Under the pieces are notes generated by a model. The model searched no databases. It saw only the letters and a program-made list of their open reading frames with translations, and had not been told where the DNA came from. Shown piece after piece: positions 42,010 to 52,110 of a DNA stretch of 64,000 nt. Position numbers and translations under genes: made by a program. The first letter of the stretch is position 1; the number at the start of each line of letters is the position of its first letter. The stretch comes from an uncultured Lachnospiraceae bacterium (lineage in GTDB: Bacteria; Bacillota; Clostridia; Lachnospirales; Lachnospiraceae): assembly GCA_947593735.1 (NCBI GenBank), contig CANQDT010000008.1:18908-82907 (forward strand). Reading direction: 5' to 3'.

Positions 42010-43921
42010 ATGAATGAAAAAGAAACATTTCAACCATTTATTCCTGCGAACAAAGTAGTGCCGGAGTTTACCGCCACATCCGTGATACTCGGCGTGATCC
42101 TGGCGATCGTCTTTGGCGCGGCGAACGCGTATCTCGGGCTTCGGGTCGGCATGACCGTTTCGGCGTCGATACCGTCGGCGGTTATTTCCATGGGTGTGAT
42201 CCGGATTATCCTGAAAAAAGATTCCATCCTGGAAAATAATATGGTACAGACCATCGGTTCTGCCGGCGAGTCGCTGGCTGCCGGCGTTATCTTTACGCTG
42301 CCGGCGCTGTTCATGTGGGCGCAGGAAGGGCTGACGGCAAAGCCGGGCATTCTGAGCATCATTATCATTTCTCTGATCGGCGGAGTGCTGGGCGTTCTGT
42401 TCATGGTGCCTCTCCGTGTCGCGCTGATCGTGCAGGAGCATGGGACGCTTCCTTATCCGGAAGGGACCGCCTGCGCGGAAGTATTGCTGGCGGGCGAAGA
42501 GGGGGGGCGCAAAATCCAAGACCGTATTTGCAGGCCTTGGAATTGCGGCTGTCTATAAGTTTATCGCGGACGGTTTAAAACTGTTCCCGAGCGAGGTTCA
42601 TTTTGAGATCAGCAAGATCCGGTCCGGGATCGGCATGGACGTGCTTCCCGCGCTGCTCAGCGTAGGATATATCTGTGGTCCGAAGATTTCCTCTTATATG
42701 CTCTGCGGCGGTATTCTCGCATGGCTTGTCCTCGTTCCACTGCTCGCGCTGTTTGGCGGCGATGCGGTGATCGGGACGGCGACCACTCCGATCTCCGCGA
42801 TGTCGTCTTCCGAGATCTGGAGCAGCTATATCCGTTATATTGGCGCCGGTGCGGTAGCGGCAGGCGGTATTCTCAGCCTTATAAAATCACTGCCGATGAT
42901 CATCCGGACATTCCGCGACGCGATGAAAGGCTTTGGCAAGAGCAGCGGAAATAATGACCGGACAAGCAGGGATCTCCCGATGCACTATGTGATCGGCGGC
43001 GCGCTCATCTGCATTTTGGCGATCTGGCTGATCCCGACGATTCAGGTGAACCTGTTCGGAGCGCTTCTGATCGTTGTCTTTGGTTTCTTCTTCGCGACGG
43101 TATCGTCCCGTATGGTTGGTATCGTTGGAAGCAGCAATAACCCGGTATCCGGAATGGCGATCGCGACGCTGCTGTTCTCTACGCTTCTGCTGAAAGCGAC
43201 CGGCAATAACGGCGGGAACGGAATGATCGCCGCGATCACGATCGGTACGGTTATCTGTATCGTAGCGGCTATGGCGGGAGATACCTCCCAAGATTTGAAG
43301 ACCGGTTATCTGCTCGGCGCGACGCCGATCAAACAGCAGGTTGGCGAGATCATCGGATCGGTTGTATCCGCGGCTGCGATCGGCGGGACATTGTATCTGC
43401 TGAACAGCGCGTGGGGATATGGATCAACGCAGCTTCCCGCTCCGCAGGCAACGCTGATGAAGCTTGTCGTGGAAGGCGTTATGAACGGGAACCTGCCTTG
43501 GACGCTGATCTTTGCGGGCGCATGTATCGCGGTTGTCGTTGAGATCCTTGGGATTCCGGTGCTTCCGTTCGCGATCGGTCTTTACCTTCCGATCCATCTG
43601 AGTACGCCGATCATGGCGGGCGGTATCATTCGTCTGATCTTTGACCGGAGGAAATATAAGAATGAAAAGACGAAAGAGAATGTCATTCAGGGCGGCGTAT
43701 TGTTTACTTCCGGTATGATCGCCGGCGAAGGTCTGATCGGCATTGTGCTCGCGATCCTTGCCGTTATCCCGATGGCAAGCGCGCGCGGGACGTCGGTTGG
43801 CGAGTTTATTGATGTTTCCGGCAGTTTGAATCTTGGAAATATCGGCGGTCTTGTATTCTTTGCCGCGCTGATCGCTATTCTGCTGAAATTTACGATATGG
43901 AACAAGAAAAATGAAGCATAA
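42010..43921 (+). pseudogene. OPT family oligopeptide transporter, frameshifted at a G7 tract
   Basis: Two overlapping frames together give one OPT transporter of about 636 residues. Frame 1 runs 42010-42558 and contains the opening helices (FGAANAYLGLRVGMTVSASIPSAV) and EHGTLPYPEGTACAEVL, typical of the family. The homologous text resumes in another frame right after seven G's at 42501-42507 (GGAKSKTVFAGLGIAAVYKF) and continues to the TAA at 43919-43921. One G fewer would restore the frame. So the copy is inactive as read, unless the tract varies or the base is a sequencing error. OPT proteins import short peptides. PqqD-like and PepD genes follow. Confidence 0.8.
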
Positions 43922-44288
43922 GAAACAACCTCAGAATTATCTGGATCTGATCCCGGCGCATATGCCGCAGATCCGCTGGGATATGGGCGACGACGCGATC
44001 GTCGTCGTCCATATGGAAAATACAGGTTTTTATAACCGTCTGGCACAGAAGCTTTTTCATAAACCCAAAGTAAGCCACATTAAGCTGGATGAACTGGGCT
44101 CCTTTATCTGGAATGAAATGGATGGAAAACGGACCGTGTCAGAGATTTCCGAATCAGTAAAGGCTCGCTTTGGAGACAAAGCCGAGCCTTTGTTGGACCG
44201 GCTGATCCGGTTTCTGGAGATCTTACGATCCCAGAAATGGATCACGCTGAGCCCTCATGCCTCAGCGAAAACTTCCGCGGGGCAATAA
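43911..44288 (+). CDS. PqqD-like (RRE-type) protein
   Basis: 125 residues, overlapping the end of the transporter by 11 bases. Residues 50-115 have the PqqD fold pattern: IKLDELGSFIWNEMDGKRTVSEIS followed by a helix-rich stretch ending QKWITL. PqqD domains bind precursor peptides for modifying enzymes. Here the partners are a peptide transporter and a dipeptidase, and there is no radical-SAM gene nearby, so a role in peptide handling is inferred. The N-terminal part contains DAIVVVHMENTGFYNRLAQKLF. Confidence 0.75.
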   Translation: MKHKKQPQNYLDLIPAHMPQIRWDMGDDAIVVVHMENTGFYNRLAQKLFHKPKVSHIKLDELGSFIWNEMDGKRTVSEISESVKARFGDKAEPLLDRLIRFLEILRSQKWITLSPHASAKTSAGQ

Positions 44289-44338
44289 AAGAGTGAACAA
44301 GTAACGGTTGTACAAAAAGATCAGAGGAAGAACGAACA

Positions 44339-45784
44339 ATGAGAGTATTATCAGAATTACAGCCCAGAGAAGTATTTCATTATTTTGAAGACCTCACCCG
44401 GATCCCCCATGGCTCGACCAATACAAAGCAGATCAGCGATTATTGCGTCCGCTTCGCGAAAGACCATGGGTTGAAATATATCCAGGATGAGCACAATAAC
44501 GTGATTCTTTTTAAAGAAGGGACTCCGGGATATGAGGCGAGCGACCCGGTGATCATTCAGGGCCATCTGGATATGGTCTGCGAGAAAACCCCGGAATCGA
44601 CCATAGATTTTATGAAAGATCCGCTGGAGATATCGGTGGACGGCGATTTTGTCCATGCAAACGGGACGACACTCGGTGGCGACGATGGGATCGCGGTCGC
44701 TTACGCGATGGCAATCCTCGCGGCGGACGATATTCCGCACCCGCCGCTGGAGGTTGTGTTTACAGTCGACGAGGAGATCGGGATGCTCGGCGCTGCAGCG
44801 ATGGATCTGTCCATGCTCAAAGGGAAGACCGTGCTTAATATTGATTCGGAGCAGGAGGGGATCCTGCTGGCGAGCTGCGCGGGCGGCGCGACGGCGAAGG
44901 TTGTCGTTCCGATGACGTATACGCAGTCGGAGCTGCTCCAATATGAAGTTGTCATCAGCGGGTTGAAAGGCGGGCACTCCGGCGTCGAAATCGACAAGTG
45001 CCGTGCCAATTCCAATATGCTGATGGGACGCCTTTTGTATGGTTTGAGCAAAGAAATGGGCTTTTCCATCAACGGGCTGCGCGGCGGATTAAAGGATAAC
45101 GCGATCCCGGTCGAGACGACCGTTCAGCTGTTTGTCCCTCAGGGAGCGGGAGCGCAGCTTGAGGCGTATCTGAAGAATTATGAATCGGTGATCCAAAATG
45201 AATACAAAACGGCGGATCCGGATATCCGGGTCACGTTCCGCCCGGCAGGGATGCAGAAGGCATCCGTCCTGGACGGTGTCAGCCAGACAGCCGTGATCTT
45301 TCTGCTGATGAACCTTCCGAACGGTATTCAGGCGATGAGCGCGGATATTCCCGGATTGGTTGAGACGTCGTTGAATCTGGGGATCCTGACACTGGACGAG
45401 GCTTTTATGGCGAGCTTCAGCGTGAGAAGCTCTGTCTCGACGGCAAGGGCGGCGCTGCTCGATAAACTGGAATTTCTTTCAGAATTTTTCGATGGGAAGC
45501 TGGAAGTGAGCGGCATGTATCCCGCATGGGAATACAAGAAAGATTCCCGCCTGCGCGATGTCATGGTTGAGGTATACAAAGATCAGTATGGAAAGGAACC
45601 GGAAGTACAGGCGCTTCATGCAGGCGTGGAATGCGGGATCCTTTCCGGCAAAATAGACGGGCTGGACTGCATTTCGTATGGACCGAATATGTATGATATC
45701 CACACCGTCAAGGAACGGCTGAGTATTTCTTCGGCACAGAGAGTGTGGGAGTATACGCTGGAGATTTTGAAACGCCTGAAATAA
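44339..45784 (+). CDS. pepD: Aminoacyl-histidine dipeptidase (PepD, M20 family)
   Basis: 481 residues, the family's usual length, with AGAGGAAG upstream. Metal-binding segments are present: IIQGHLDMVCEK (His), GGDDGIAVAYAMAIL (Asp), FTVDEEIGMLGA (Glu-Glu), and the C-terminal HAGVECGIL (His/Glu). It hydrolyses dipeptides such as Xaa-His in the cytoplasm. It follows the transporter and PqqD-like gene on the same strand and would degrade imported peptides. Confidence 0.92.
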   Translation: MRVLSELQPREVFHYFEDLTRIPHGSTNTKQISDYCVRFAKDHGLKYIQDEHNNVILFKEGTPGYEASDPVIIQGHLDMVCEKTPESTIDFMKDPLEISVDGDFVHANGTTLGGDDGIAVAYAMAILAADDIPHPPLEVVFTVDEEIGMLGAAAMDLSMLKGKTVLNIDSEQEGILLASCAGGATAKVVVPMTYTQSELLQYEVVISGLKGGHSGVEIDKCRANSNMLMGRLLYGLSKEMGFSINGLRGGLKDNAIPVETTVQLFVPQGAGAQLEAYLKNYESVIQNEYKTADPDIRVTFRPAGMQKASVLDGVSQTAVIFLLMNLPNGIQAMSADIPGLVETSLNLGILTLDEAFMASFSVRSSVSTARAALLDKLEFLSEFFDGKLEVSGMYPAWEYKKDSRLRDVMVEVYKDQYGKEPEVQALHAGVECGILSGKIDGLDCISYGPNMYDIHTVKERLSISSAQRVWEYTLEILKRLK

Positions 45785-45810
45785 AAAAGAAGAAAAAAAA
45801 CAGATGAAAA

Positions 45811-45850
45811 TGGGGCAGAGCACGGAAACCGGCTCTGCCTCATTTTCTGA
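45811..45850. terminator. Bidirectional terminator between pepD and argG
   Basis: Hairpin arms around 45813-45820 and 45832-45839, flanked by A's on the left and T's on the right. It can serve both converging genes. Confidence 0.75.
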
Positions 45851-45869
45851 GTAATTTTTTGAGTGATTT

Positions 45870-47081
45870 TTATTTTTTGTTCTGCTGCTTCATCGCGCGC
45901 ACTTTCATGGATAAACCGAACAGATTGATAAATCCTTCTGCGTCTGTATGATCATAAAGCTCTCCGGTCGTGAAGCTGGCGAGGGATTCGCTGTACAGAG
46001 AGTACGGTGACGTCGTCCCGGCTTTGATGATATTGCCCTTGTATAATTTGAATTTCACTTCTCCGGTGACATACTGCTGGGTGGACTCCACAAAAGCCTG
46101 CAACGCTTCCCGGACAGGGCAGAACCATTTTCCTTCGTAAACCAGATTGGCGAAACGGTTGCTCAGTTCTTTTTTCAGGGATAAGGTATCGCGGTCGAGG
46201 ATCAGTTCTTCCAGCTGCGTATGCGCTTCCATCCAGATCGTTCCGCCCGGCGTCTCATATACGCCGCGGGATTTCATGCCGACGACGCGGTTTTCCACGA
46301 TATCAATGATTCCGATCCCATGTTTGCCGCCGAGCGCGTTTAATTTTCGGAGAATATCGGCAGGCTTCATCGCTTCGCCGTTGACGCTGGTCGGTACGCC
46401 CCTTTCAAACGTCATGGTCACATATTCGCCTTCCTCCGGCGCTTTCTCCGGGCTTACGCCAAGGACCAGAAGATGGTCGAAGTTCGGCTCGTTCGCCGGG
46501 TCTTCCAGTTCAAGTCCCTCATGGCTGATATGCCACAGGTTGCGGTCGCGGCTGTAGCTGTTGTCTGCGGAGAACGGGAGATCGATGCCGTGCTGCCGGC
46601 AGTACTCGATCTCATCTTCGCGGGACTGCATCGTCCATTTCGGGTTCCGCCATGCGGCGATGATCTTGATATCCGGCGCCAGCGCCTTGATGGATAATTC
46701 AAACCGCACCTGGTCGTTCCCTTTTCCGGTCGCGCCGTGGCAGATCGCGACGGCGCCTTCTTTGCGGGCGATCTCAACGAGCTTCTTCGCGATGACCGGG
46801 CGGGCGAAAGAGGTGCCGAGTAAATATTTATTTTCATATACCGCGTTTGCCTGAACGGTAGGCACGACATAGTCCTCGACAAATTCGTCCACAACGTCGC
46901 AAATGTACAGCTTGGACGCGCCGGATAACTTTGCGCGTTTCTCCAGTCCGTCCAGTTCGCTTTCCTGCCCGACGTCGATGCAGGCACAGATCACTTCATA
47001 ATCAAAGTTTTCTTTTAACCATGGGATAATCGCTGTTGTATCCAGGCCGCCGGAATACGCCAGCACTACTTTTTCTTTCAT
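45870..47081 (-). CDS. argG: Argininosuccinate synthase
   Basis: 403 residues from ATG 47081; upstream in-frame codons are rejected because the protein begins [18 protein letters not shown] like other ArgG proteins. That segment is the ATP-pyrophosphatase loop. Later motifs include [13 protein letters not shown], and the length is normal. It joins citrulline and aspartate in arginine synthesis. It is divergent from argCJBD, with ArgR-type boxes and a TTGCAT/TATATT promoter between them. Confidence 0.96.
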   Translation of the reverse strand: MKEKVVLAYSGGLDTTAIIPWLKENFDYEVICACIDVGQESELDGLEKRAKLSGASKLYICDVVDEFVEDYVVPTVQANAVYENKYLLGTSFARPVIAKKLVEIARKEGAVAICHGATGKGNDQVRFELSIKALAPDIKIIAAWRNPKWTMQSREDEIEYCRQHGIDLPFSADNSYSRDRNLWHISHEGLELEDPANEPNFDHLLVLGVSPEKAPEEGEYVTMTFERGVPTSVNGEAMKPADILRKLNALGGKHGIGIIDIVENRVVGMKSRGVYETPGGTIWMEAHTQLEELILDRDTLSLKKELSNRFANLVYEGKWFCPVREALQAFVESTQQYVTGEVKFKLYKGNIIKAGTTSPYSLYSESLASFTTGELYDHTDAEGFINLFGLSMKVRAMKQQNKK

Positions 47082-47412
47082 CCTTGTTTCCTCATTTCTT
47101 TCTATCATATTTCTTTTGATGAATGTCCGGATCAAATGCGATCGATCCGGGCAATACCCGCAGACAGGGCGGCGATCCGTATGTCCGCGATCCGCGGGTG
47201 AGCGTTCAAACAAGTTTTAATATACTACGATCTGTACATTTATGCAACCCCCTTTTTCAAAACTTATGAATATTCTATCATTTTTCAAAAAAATACTTGC
47301 ATAAAATATGAATATGATGTATATTTATGCAACGAAGCAAGTTGGGGCTTGTAGTTTATAAAAATTGCCTTATAATAGGTACTATTGATGTTAAAACAGA
47401 GGAAGGATACGA
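47082..47412. promoter_or_regulatory. Divergent arginine promoter region with ArgR boxes
   Basis: The stretch holds a minus-strand promoter for argG (TTGCAT at 47247-47242, 17-base spacer, TATATT at 47224-47219) and a plus-strand promoter for argC (TTGTAG 47349-47354, 16-base spacer, TATAAT 47371-47376). An ArgR-type half-site array, TGCATAAAATATGAATA then TGATGTATATTTATGCA, lies at 47302-47335, and one more box overlaps the argG -35. Confidence 0.7.
47302..47335. promoter_or_regulatory. ArgR operator (two adjacent ARG boxes)
   Basis: An imperfect palindrome that starts TGCATA and ends TATGCA, made of two ARG-box-like halves rich in A/T. It lies upstream of the argC promoter, where arginine-loaded ArgR would bind as a hexamer. 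Confidence 0.65.
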
Positions 47413-48459
47413 GTGACAATGATAAAAGCAGGAATTATCGGATCGACCGGATATGCGGGCCAGGAGCTTGTCAGGATTTTGCTGCGGCATCCGGAAACGG
47501 AAATTATCTGGTACGGTTCCAGAAGTTATATCGATCAGAAATATTCGGAAGTATTCCGGAATATGTTCCAGATCGTGGACGCCGCCTGCATGGACGACAA
47601 TATGGAGGAGCTGATGAAAAAGGCGGACGTTGTCTTTACGGCGACGCCCCAGGGGTTCTGCGCCGGCATCGTGAATGAGGAAGTGCTGGAACAGACAAAG
47701 ATCATCGACCTGAGCGCGGATTACCGGATCAAGGATGTTTCGGTATACGAGGCATGGTACGGGATCCGGCACGCAAGCCCGCGCTTTTTGCCGGAAGCCG
47801 TCTATGGCTTGTGTGAGATCAACCGGGAGAAAATCCGGTCTGCCCGTCTAATCGCCAATCCGGGCTGTTATCCGACCTGTTCGATCCTGTCCGCCTATCC
47901 GGCAGCGAAAGAAGGGCTGATCGATATGGATACGCTGATTATTGACGCGAAATCGGGAACTTCCGGAGCGGGACGGGGCGCGAAGGTCGCCAATCTGTAC
48001 TGCGAAGTCAATGAAAATATCAAAGCATATGGCGTCGCCACGCACCGGCATACGCCGGAAATCGAGGAGCAGCTCGGCTATGCGGCGGGCAGGGAAGTAC
48101 GGCTCAGCTTTACGCCGCATCTTGTCCCGATGAACAGGGGGATCCTCGTTACCGCGTACGCGGCGTTGAACCGGACGGCGGAAGAAGAGGAGATCCGGGA
48201 GATCTACGAGGCTTATTATAAAGAAGAACCGTTTGTGCGTGTCCTGGAGAGGGATGTATGCCCGGAAACGCGATGGGTCGAGGGCAGCAATTATGTGGAT
48301 GTCAATATCAAGGTGGATCCGAGAACGAACCGCCTCATTATGATGGGATCCATGGATAATCTTGTAAAGGGAGCCGCCGGACAGGCAGTCCAGAATATGA
48401 ATCTGGTGTTCGGGCTTCCGGAGGGAACCGGTCTGGACGCTGTGCCGATGTTCCCGTAA
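47413..48459 (+). CDS. argC: N-acetyl-gamma-glutamyl-phosphate reductase
   Basis: 348 residues from GTG 47413, six bases after GGAAGG; ATG 47419 is an alternative. The N-terminal NAD(P) loop is GIIGSTGYAGQEL, and the catalytic Cys lies in IANPGCYPTCS. Length is normal. It makes N-acetylglutamate semialdehyde. First gene of argCJBD. Confidence 0.96.
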   Translation: MTMIKAGIIGSTGYAGQELVRILLRHPETEIIWYGSRSYIDQKYSEVFRNMFQIVDAACMDDNMEELMKKADVVFTATPQGFCAGIVNEEVLEQTKIIDLSADYRIKDVSVYEAWYGIRHASPRFLPEAVYGLCEINREKIRSARLIANPGCYPTCSILSAYPAAKEGLIDMDTLIIDAKSGTSGAGRGAKVANLYCEVNENIKAYGVATHRHTPEIEEQLGYAAGREVRLSFTPHLVPMNRGILVTAYAALNRTAEEEEIREIYEAYYKEEPFVRVLERDVCPETRWVEGSNYVDVNIKVDPRTNRLIMMGSMDNLVKGAAGQAVQNMNLVFGLPEGTGLDAVPMFP

Positions 48460-48481
48460 AAGCGCGCGAAGGAGGAAAAAG

Positions 48482-49714
48482 ATGGAGATCACCTATATAG
48501 ACGGCGGCGTCACGGCGCCGATCGGGTTTTCCGCCGCGGGAGTGCGCGCGGGGATCAAGCCCGGAAAGACGAACAAAGACATGGCGATGATCTGCAGCGA
48601 AGCGCCTGCCGTCACTGCCGGAACATATACAAAGAATAAAGTAAAAGCGGCGCCGGTCCTGTGGGACCGGAAGCTGACGGACAGCCGGGAAACAGCGCGC
48701 GCCGTCGTCGTCAATTCCGGCGTCGCGAACGCGTGTACCGGCGGGGAAGGGCTTGCCAATGTCGAGCGGGAAGCGCAGACAGCGGCGGAATTGCTCGGCG
48801 TAGAAAAAGAGGATGTGCTGATCGGGTCTACAGGCGTGATCGGCGCGCAGCTGCCGATGGATGTGGTCCTTTCCGGGATCGGGATGCTCGCGGAGAATCT
48901 TTCCCGGTCCAGGCATGCCGCGGACGACGCGGCGACCGCTATTCTGACGACCGACACGCATAAAAAAGAAATCGCGGTTCAGATCACGCTCGGCGGCAGG
49001 ACCGTCACGATCGGCGGGATGTGCAAGGGCTCCGGCATGATCCATCCCAATATGGGGACGATGCTCGGCTATATCACGACAGACGCCGCCATCTCCAAAG
49101 CGTTGCTGAAAAAAGCGCTGCTGGACGCGGTGCGGGATACGTTCAATATGATATCGGTCGACGGGGATACGTCGACGAACGATACGGTACTGATACTCGC
49201 CAATGGAATGGCGGGAAATGCGGTCGTGGAGGAAGAAAATGAAGAATATGCCTGTTTTGCCGCGGCGCTGCTGGAAGTAAGCCGGTATCTGGCGAAGCAG
49301 ATTGCCGGGGACGGAGAGGGATGTACCCGCCTGTTTGAAGTGACCGTAGAGGGAGCCTTGACAAAGGCGGACGCGGTCTTGCTGAGCAAAGCGATCGTTA
49401 CGTCGAGCCTCACGAAAGCGGCGCTGTTCGGGATGGACGCGAACTGGGGCAGGATCCTGTGCGCGATGGGATATTCCGGCGCGGAGCTGGATCCCGACAG
49501 GGTAGATATCTGGATCGAGAGCGTTTACGGAAAGATCCCGCTTGTCAGAGATGGAAGGGCGGCGGAGTACAGCGAGGAGACGGCGACCCATATTTTATCG
49601 GCGGATTCCGTGAAAGCGACCGCCGACGTCCATCTGGGACAGGAAAGCGCGACGGCGTGGGGATGCGACCTGACATACGATTATGTAAAGATCAATGCGG
49701 ATTACCGGTCATAA
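48482..49714 (+). CDS. argJ: Bifunctional glutamate N-acetyltransferase / ornithine acetyltransferase
   Basis: 410 residues, GGAGG upstream. The self-cleavage region is KGSGMIHPNMGTMLGYITTD. In most ArgJ proteins the residue before the nucleophilic Thr is Ala (MATML); here it is Gly, but the Thr is kept. DGDTSTNDTVLILANG and the C-terminal end are typical. It recycles the acetyl group from acetylornithine to glutamate, so no argA or argE is required. Confidence 0.94.
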   Translation: MEITYIDGGVTAPIGFSAAGVRAGIKPGKTNKDMAMICSEAPAVTAGTYTKNKVKAAPVLWDRKLTDSRETARAVVVNSGVANACTGGEGLANVEREAQTAAELLGVEKEDVLIGSTGVIGAQLPMDVVLSGIGMLAENLSRSRHAADDAATAILTTDTHKKEIAVQITLGGRTVTIGGMCKGSGMIHPNMGTMLGYITTDAAISKALLKKALLDAVRDTFNMISVDGDTSTNDTVLILANGMAGNAVVEEENEEYACFAAALLEVSRYLAKQIAGDGEGCTRLFEVTVEGALTKADAVLLSKAIVTSSLTKAALFGMDANWGRILCAMGYSGAELDPDRVDIWIESVYGKIPLVRDGRAAEYSEETATHILSADSVKATADVHLGQESATAWGCDLTYDYVKINADYRS

Positions 49715-49763
49715 TGACGCCGGAGGCGGCAGGAATCGAGGAAGAAAACGGAGGAAATGAGAG

Positions 49764-50672
49764 ATGGCAATTATGCGGACCATGAATGATGAGAACAGGG
49801 ATATCGAGGGAGTATTAAAAAAAGCGCATACGCTGATCGAAGCACTCCCTTATATACAGAAATTCAACGGAAAGAAAATCGTCGTTAAATATGGCGGAAG
49901 CGCGATGTTGAACGATGAGCTCCGTTACAATGTGATCAAAGACGTCGCGCTGCTGAAGCTTGTCGGGTTAAAGCCGATCATTGTCCATGGGGGCGGGAAA
50001 GAGATTTCCAAATGGCTGGAGAAGTTCGGGAAGGAGCCGGAATTTGTAAACGGCTTGCGCGTGACGGACGCGGAGACGCTGGAGATCGCGGAGATGGTGC
50101 TGAACCGGATCAACAAAGACCTGGTGTCCATGATGGAGAAGAACGGCGTCAAGGCGGTCGGCATCAGCGGAAAAGACGGCGGCATGATCATGTGCGAGAA
50201 AAAGATGCCGGACGGAAAGGACATCGGAATGGTCGGCAATGTGGTCGGCGTGGACGACAAGCTGCTCGACACCCTGATCGACAATGATTTTGTGCCGGTC
50301 ATCTGCCCGCTCGGGATCGGGAAAAATTATGAGACCTACAATATCAACGCGGATGACGCGGCGTGCGGCGTGGCGCGCGCGATTGGGGCGGAAAAGCTCG
50401 TCTTCCTGACGGACATCGAGGGGATTTATATTGATCCGGAAGATAAAGATACGCTGGTATCCGAGATGGATCTGGAGCAGGCGCTTGATTTTATCAAAAA
50501 CGGAGTTGTGGGAGGCGGGATGCTTCCGAAGCTCCAGAACTGCATTGAAGCGATCCAGCACGGCGTGGCGCGGGTGCATATCCTGGACGGGAGGCTTCCG
50601 CACTGCCTTTTACTGGAATTTTATACGGAACAGGGAATTGGAACGGCGATCCTGAAGGATTCCCTGTTTTAA
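49764..50672 (+). CDS. argB: Acetylglutamate kinase
   Basis: 302 residues. VVKYGGSAM and IVHGGGKEI mark the nucleotide and substrate loops. The protein has an N-terminal extension helix ([21 protein letters not shown]) of the kind found in arginine-inhibited hexameric enzymes, so feedback control is likely. Confidence 0.95.
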   Translation: MAIMRTMNDENRDIEGVLKKAHTLIEALPYIQKFNGKKIVVKYGGSAMLNDELRYNVIKDVALLKLVGLKPIIVHGGGKEISKWLEKFGKEPEFVNGLRVTDAETLEIAEMVLNRINKDLVSMMEKNGVKAVGISGKDGGMIMCEKKMPDGKDIGMVGNVVGVDDKLLDTLIDNDFVPVICPLGIGKNYETYNINADDAACGVARAIGAEKLVFLTDIEGIYIDPEDKDTLVSEMDLEQALDFIKNGVVGGGMLPKLQNCIEAIQHGVARVHILDGRLPHCLLLEFYTEQGIGTAILKDSLF

Positions 50673-50698
50673 AACCGGAGAGAAAGAGAGAAAAGCAT

Positions 50699-51898
50699 AT
50701 GGATCAATTACAACAGGCAGAACAGGTAATGTTGAAAACGTATAACCGCTTTCCGGTCGTGCTCGACCGGGGAGAGGGCGTGTTCCTGTACGACACGGAC
50801 GGGAAGAAATATCTGGATTTTGGCGCGGGCATCGCGGTCTGCGCGCTCGGATATGGCAACGAGGCATACAAAAACGCGCTGAAAGACCAGATCGACAGGC
50901 TGACGCATACGTCCAACCTGTATTACAACGCGCCGGCGATTGAGGCGGCGCAAAAGCTCCTGGACGCGTCCGGCCTTGATAAAGTCTTTTTTACAAACAG
51001 CGGGACGGAAGCGGTGGAGGGCGCGCTGAAGGTGGCGCTGAAATACGCGTATAACAAAGATCCGAATAAAGACTATCAGTTTATTGCCATGAAGCAGTCG
51101 TTTCACGGGAGAAGTCTTGGCTCGCTTTCGGTGACCGGGAATCCGCATTATCAGGAAGCGTTTCTCCGGAAAGATTTCTGCGCGGTACTCGCGGATTATA
51201 ACGATCTCAGCGATGTGGAGGCGAAGATCACCGACACGACCTGCGGCATTATCCTAGAGACGATTCAGGGAGAAGGCGGGATCCATCCCGCGGAACCGGA
51301 ATTTATCCGGGGAATCCGAAAACTCTGCGACGAGCATGATATCGTGATGATCCTGGATGAGATTCAATGCGGAATGGGACGAAGCGGCACCATGTTTGCT
51401 TATGAGCAATATGGAGTGAAGCCGGACGTCCTCACCTGCGCGAAAGCGCTTGGGTGCGGCGTCCCGGTCGGCGCGTTTGTCACGGCGGAAAAATGCAGTT
51501 CCGCTCTGGTTCCGGGCGACCATGGGACCACTTACGGGGGAAACCCGCTCGCGGCGGCGGCGGTCAGCGCGGTGTTCGACATTTACCGCGAGCAGCATCT
51601 GGTGGAGCATGTCCGGGAAGTAGGCGCGTATCTGACGGAAAAGCTGGAAGAACTGGCGCAGGCGAGTCCGTTGATAAAAGAACGGCGCGGGATCCATCTG
51701 ATCCAGGGGCTGGAATTTACCATTCCGGTCGCGCCGCTGATCCGGAAGTGCCTGGAACACGGTCTGATCCTGATCTCTGCCGGAACCAATGTCATCCGGT
51801 TTGTTCCGCCGCTCGTCATCACGAAAGAAGATGTGGACAGCATGATCCGGATATTGGAATGCTGCCTGAAGGAAGAAGCGATCGAAAATAAGAAATAA
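50699..51898 (+). CDS. argD: Acetylornithine aminotransferase
   Basis: 399 residues, class III aminotransferase. NSGTEAVEGALK, MILDEIQCGMGRSG and the PLP Lys near residue 250 in TCAKALGCGVPVGAF are all present. It lies 26 bases after argB. Last gene of the operon; a terminator follows. Confidence 0.94.
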   Translation: MDQLQQAEQVMLKTYNRFPVVLDRGEGVFLYDTDGKKYLDFGAGIAVCALGYGNEAYKNALKDQIDRLTHTSNLYYNAPAIEAAQKLLDASGLDKVFFTNSGTEAVEGALKVALKYAYNKDPNKDYQFIAMKQSFHGRSLGSLSVTGNPHYQEAFLRKDFCAVLADYNDLSDVEAKITDTTCGIILETIQGEGGIHPAEPEFIRGIRKLCDEHDIVMILDEIQCGMGRSGTMFAYEQYGVKPDVLTCAKALGCGVPVGAFVTAEKCSSALVPGDHGTTYGGNPLAAAAVSAVFDIYREQHLVEHVREVGAYLTEKLEELAQASPLIKERRGIHLIQGLEFTIPVAPLIRKCLEHGLILISAGTNVIRFVPPLVITKEDVDSMIRILECCLKEEAIENKK

Positions 51899-51918
51899 AA
51901 CGGGAACAGCAGGAAAAA

Positions 51919-52010
51919 ACAGGGCTGTCGGAACCGGAGCGGGATCCTCCAGACAGGGAGGACGGACGCCCGGACGTCCGGCAGCCCTGTTGCCATGGAA
52001 AAAGTTTTTT
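51919..52010 (+). terminator. Terminator after argD
   Basis: Arms 51919-51928 and 51982-51991 are complementary, with additional partly paired sequence between them, and T-runs follow at 52005-52010. It ends the arginine operon. Confidence 0.6.
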
Positions 52011-52026
52011 ATTTTGAAAAAAGGGA

Positions 52027-52055
52027 TTGTATTCAAGTTTGGAATTAGGTAAAAT
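52027..52055 (+). promoter_or_regulatory. Promoter of comEA
   Basis: TTGTAT at 52027-52032, 17-base spacer, TAAAAT at 52050-52055, 55 bases before the start codon. Confidence 0.5.
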
Positions 52056-52110
52056 AAAACAGGTGGTTTGATCGAAAAGGGGTATCGTGCGACGGACGTA
52101 AGGAGGTTGC

